This document shows positions 62,606 to 62,618 of a DNA stretch of 62,618 bases, piece after piece. The position numbers and the translations under genes were made by a program. This DNA comes from a virus: the IMG/VR virus record IMGVR_UViG_3300025151_000036, positions 1 to 62,618 of that record; one strand, 5' to 3'. How positions within the stretch are numbered: the stretch's first letter is position 1; each line of letters begins with the position of its first letter. The notes beneath the pieces are model-generated. The model did no database searches. It had not been told where the DNA came from and saw nothing but the letters and a program-made list of their open reading frames with translations.

Positions 62606-62618
62606 GTTTTTGGTTTTT

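Noticed and set aside
1-62618. tRNA or rRNA genes
   Set aside because: I saw no cloverleaf-like segment; intergenic gaps are all shorter than about 140 bases and AT-rich.

Overview
The window is a continuous stretch of an AT-rich genome of a contractile-tailed bacteriophage (T4-like myovirus in the broad sense). Every gene I can support lies on the minus strand, so it is read from the right end (about 62.6 kb) to the left end (1). Genes are packed with TAATG or few-base overlaps, no gap exceeds about 140 bp, and I see no tRNA, rRNA, integrase, insertion sequence or CRISPR array. Evidence for the phage type is a recognisable tail sheath, tail tube, two neck proteins, a gp26-family protein, a tape measure protein, a LysM-like baseplate protein and a PhoH-family ATPase. 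The host cannot be read directly. Low GC, the fibre style (GIGTxxPxxKLxVxG repeats) and a GW(N)xIxY / LPEWGFNGIGDLxPGxGYQIK protein resemble phages and secreted proteins of marine Bacteroidota, but this is only a hint.

Layout in transcription order. (1) 62605-60194: an AAA ATPase, a terminator-like hairpin, a PhoH-like ATPase and two unassigned genes. (2) 60182-17594: about 42 kb of fibre and adhesin genes, more than two thirds of the window. It holds two giant genes (4106 and 3701 codons), large fibres of 1422, 1157, 641, 634 and 575 codons, and smaller structural proteins. They share docking N-termini, repeat modules and stretches of near-identical DNA, and only the 3701-aa protein ends in an S74 self-cleaving chaperone domain. 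(3) 17502-11975: neck proteins (gp13-like, gp14-like), a probable gp15-like tail completion protein, a coiled-coil protein, sheath (gp18) and tube (gp19), closed by a strong hairpin terminator. (4) 11883-4141: a gp26-family protein with an overlapping +1-frame ORF (likely frameshift extension), a small helical protein, the tape measure, a baseplate protein, a LysM-like wedge protein, a hub-like protein and one unassigned protein. (5) 4098-1: a short family A DNA polymerase with unusual active-site motifs, a PD-(D/E)XK-like nuclease, four small unassigned genes and the first seven codons of a further gene.

The genes work together as a late structural block: the neck joins head to tail, sheath and tube form the contractile tail around the tape measure, baseplate proteins close it, and the fibre cluster supplies host recognition. 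Capsid, portal and terminase genes are absent and presumably lie outside the window. A 14-base AT-rich motif with a palindromic core recurs directly upstream of many genes and is the best candidate for the phage's own promoter element. The items most worth a second look are the two inserted carbohydrate-binding-like domains in the repeats of the 4106-aa protein, the +1 frameshift candidate, the divergent polymerase and the repeated upstream motif.
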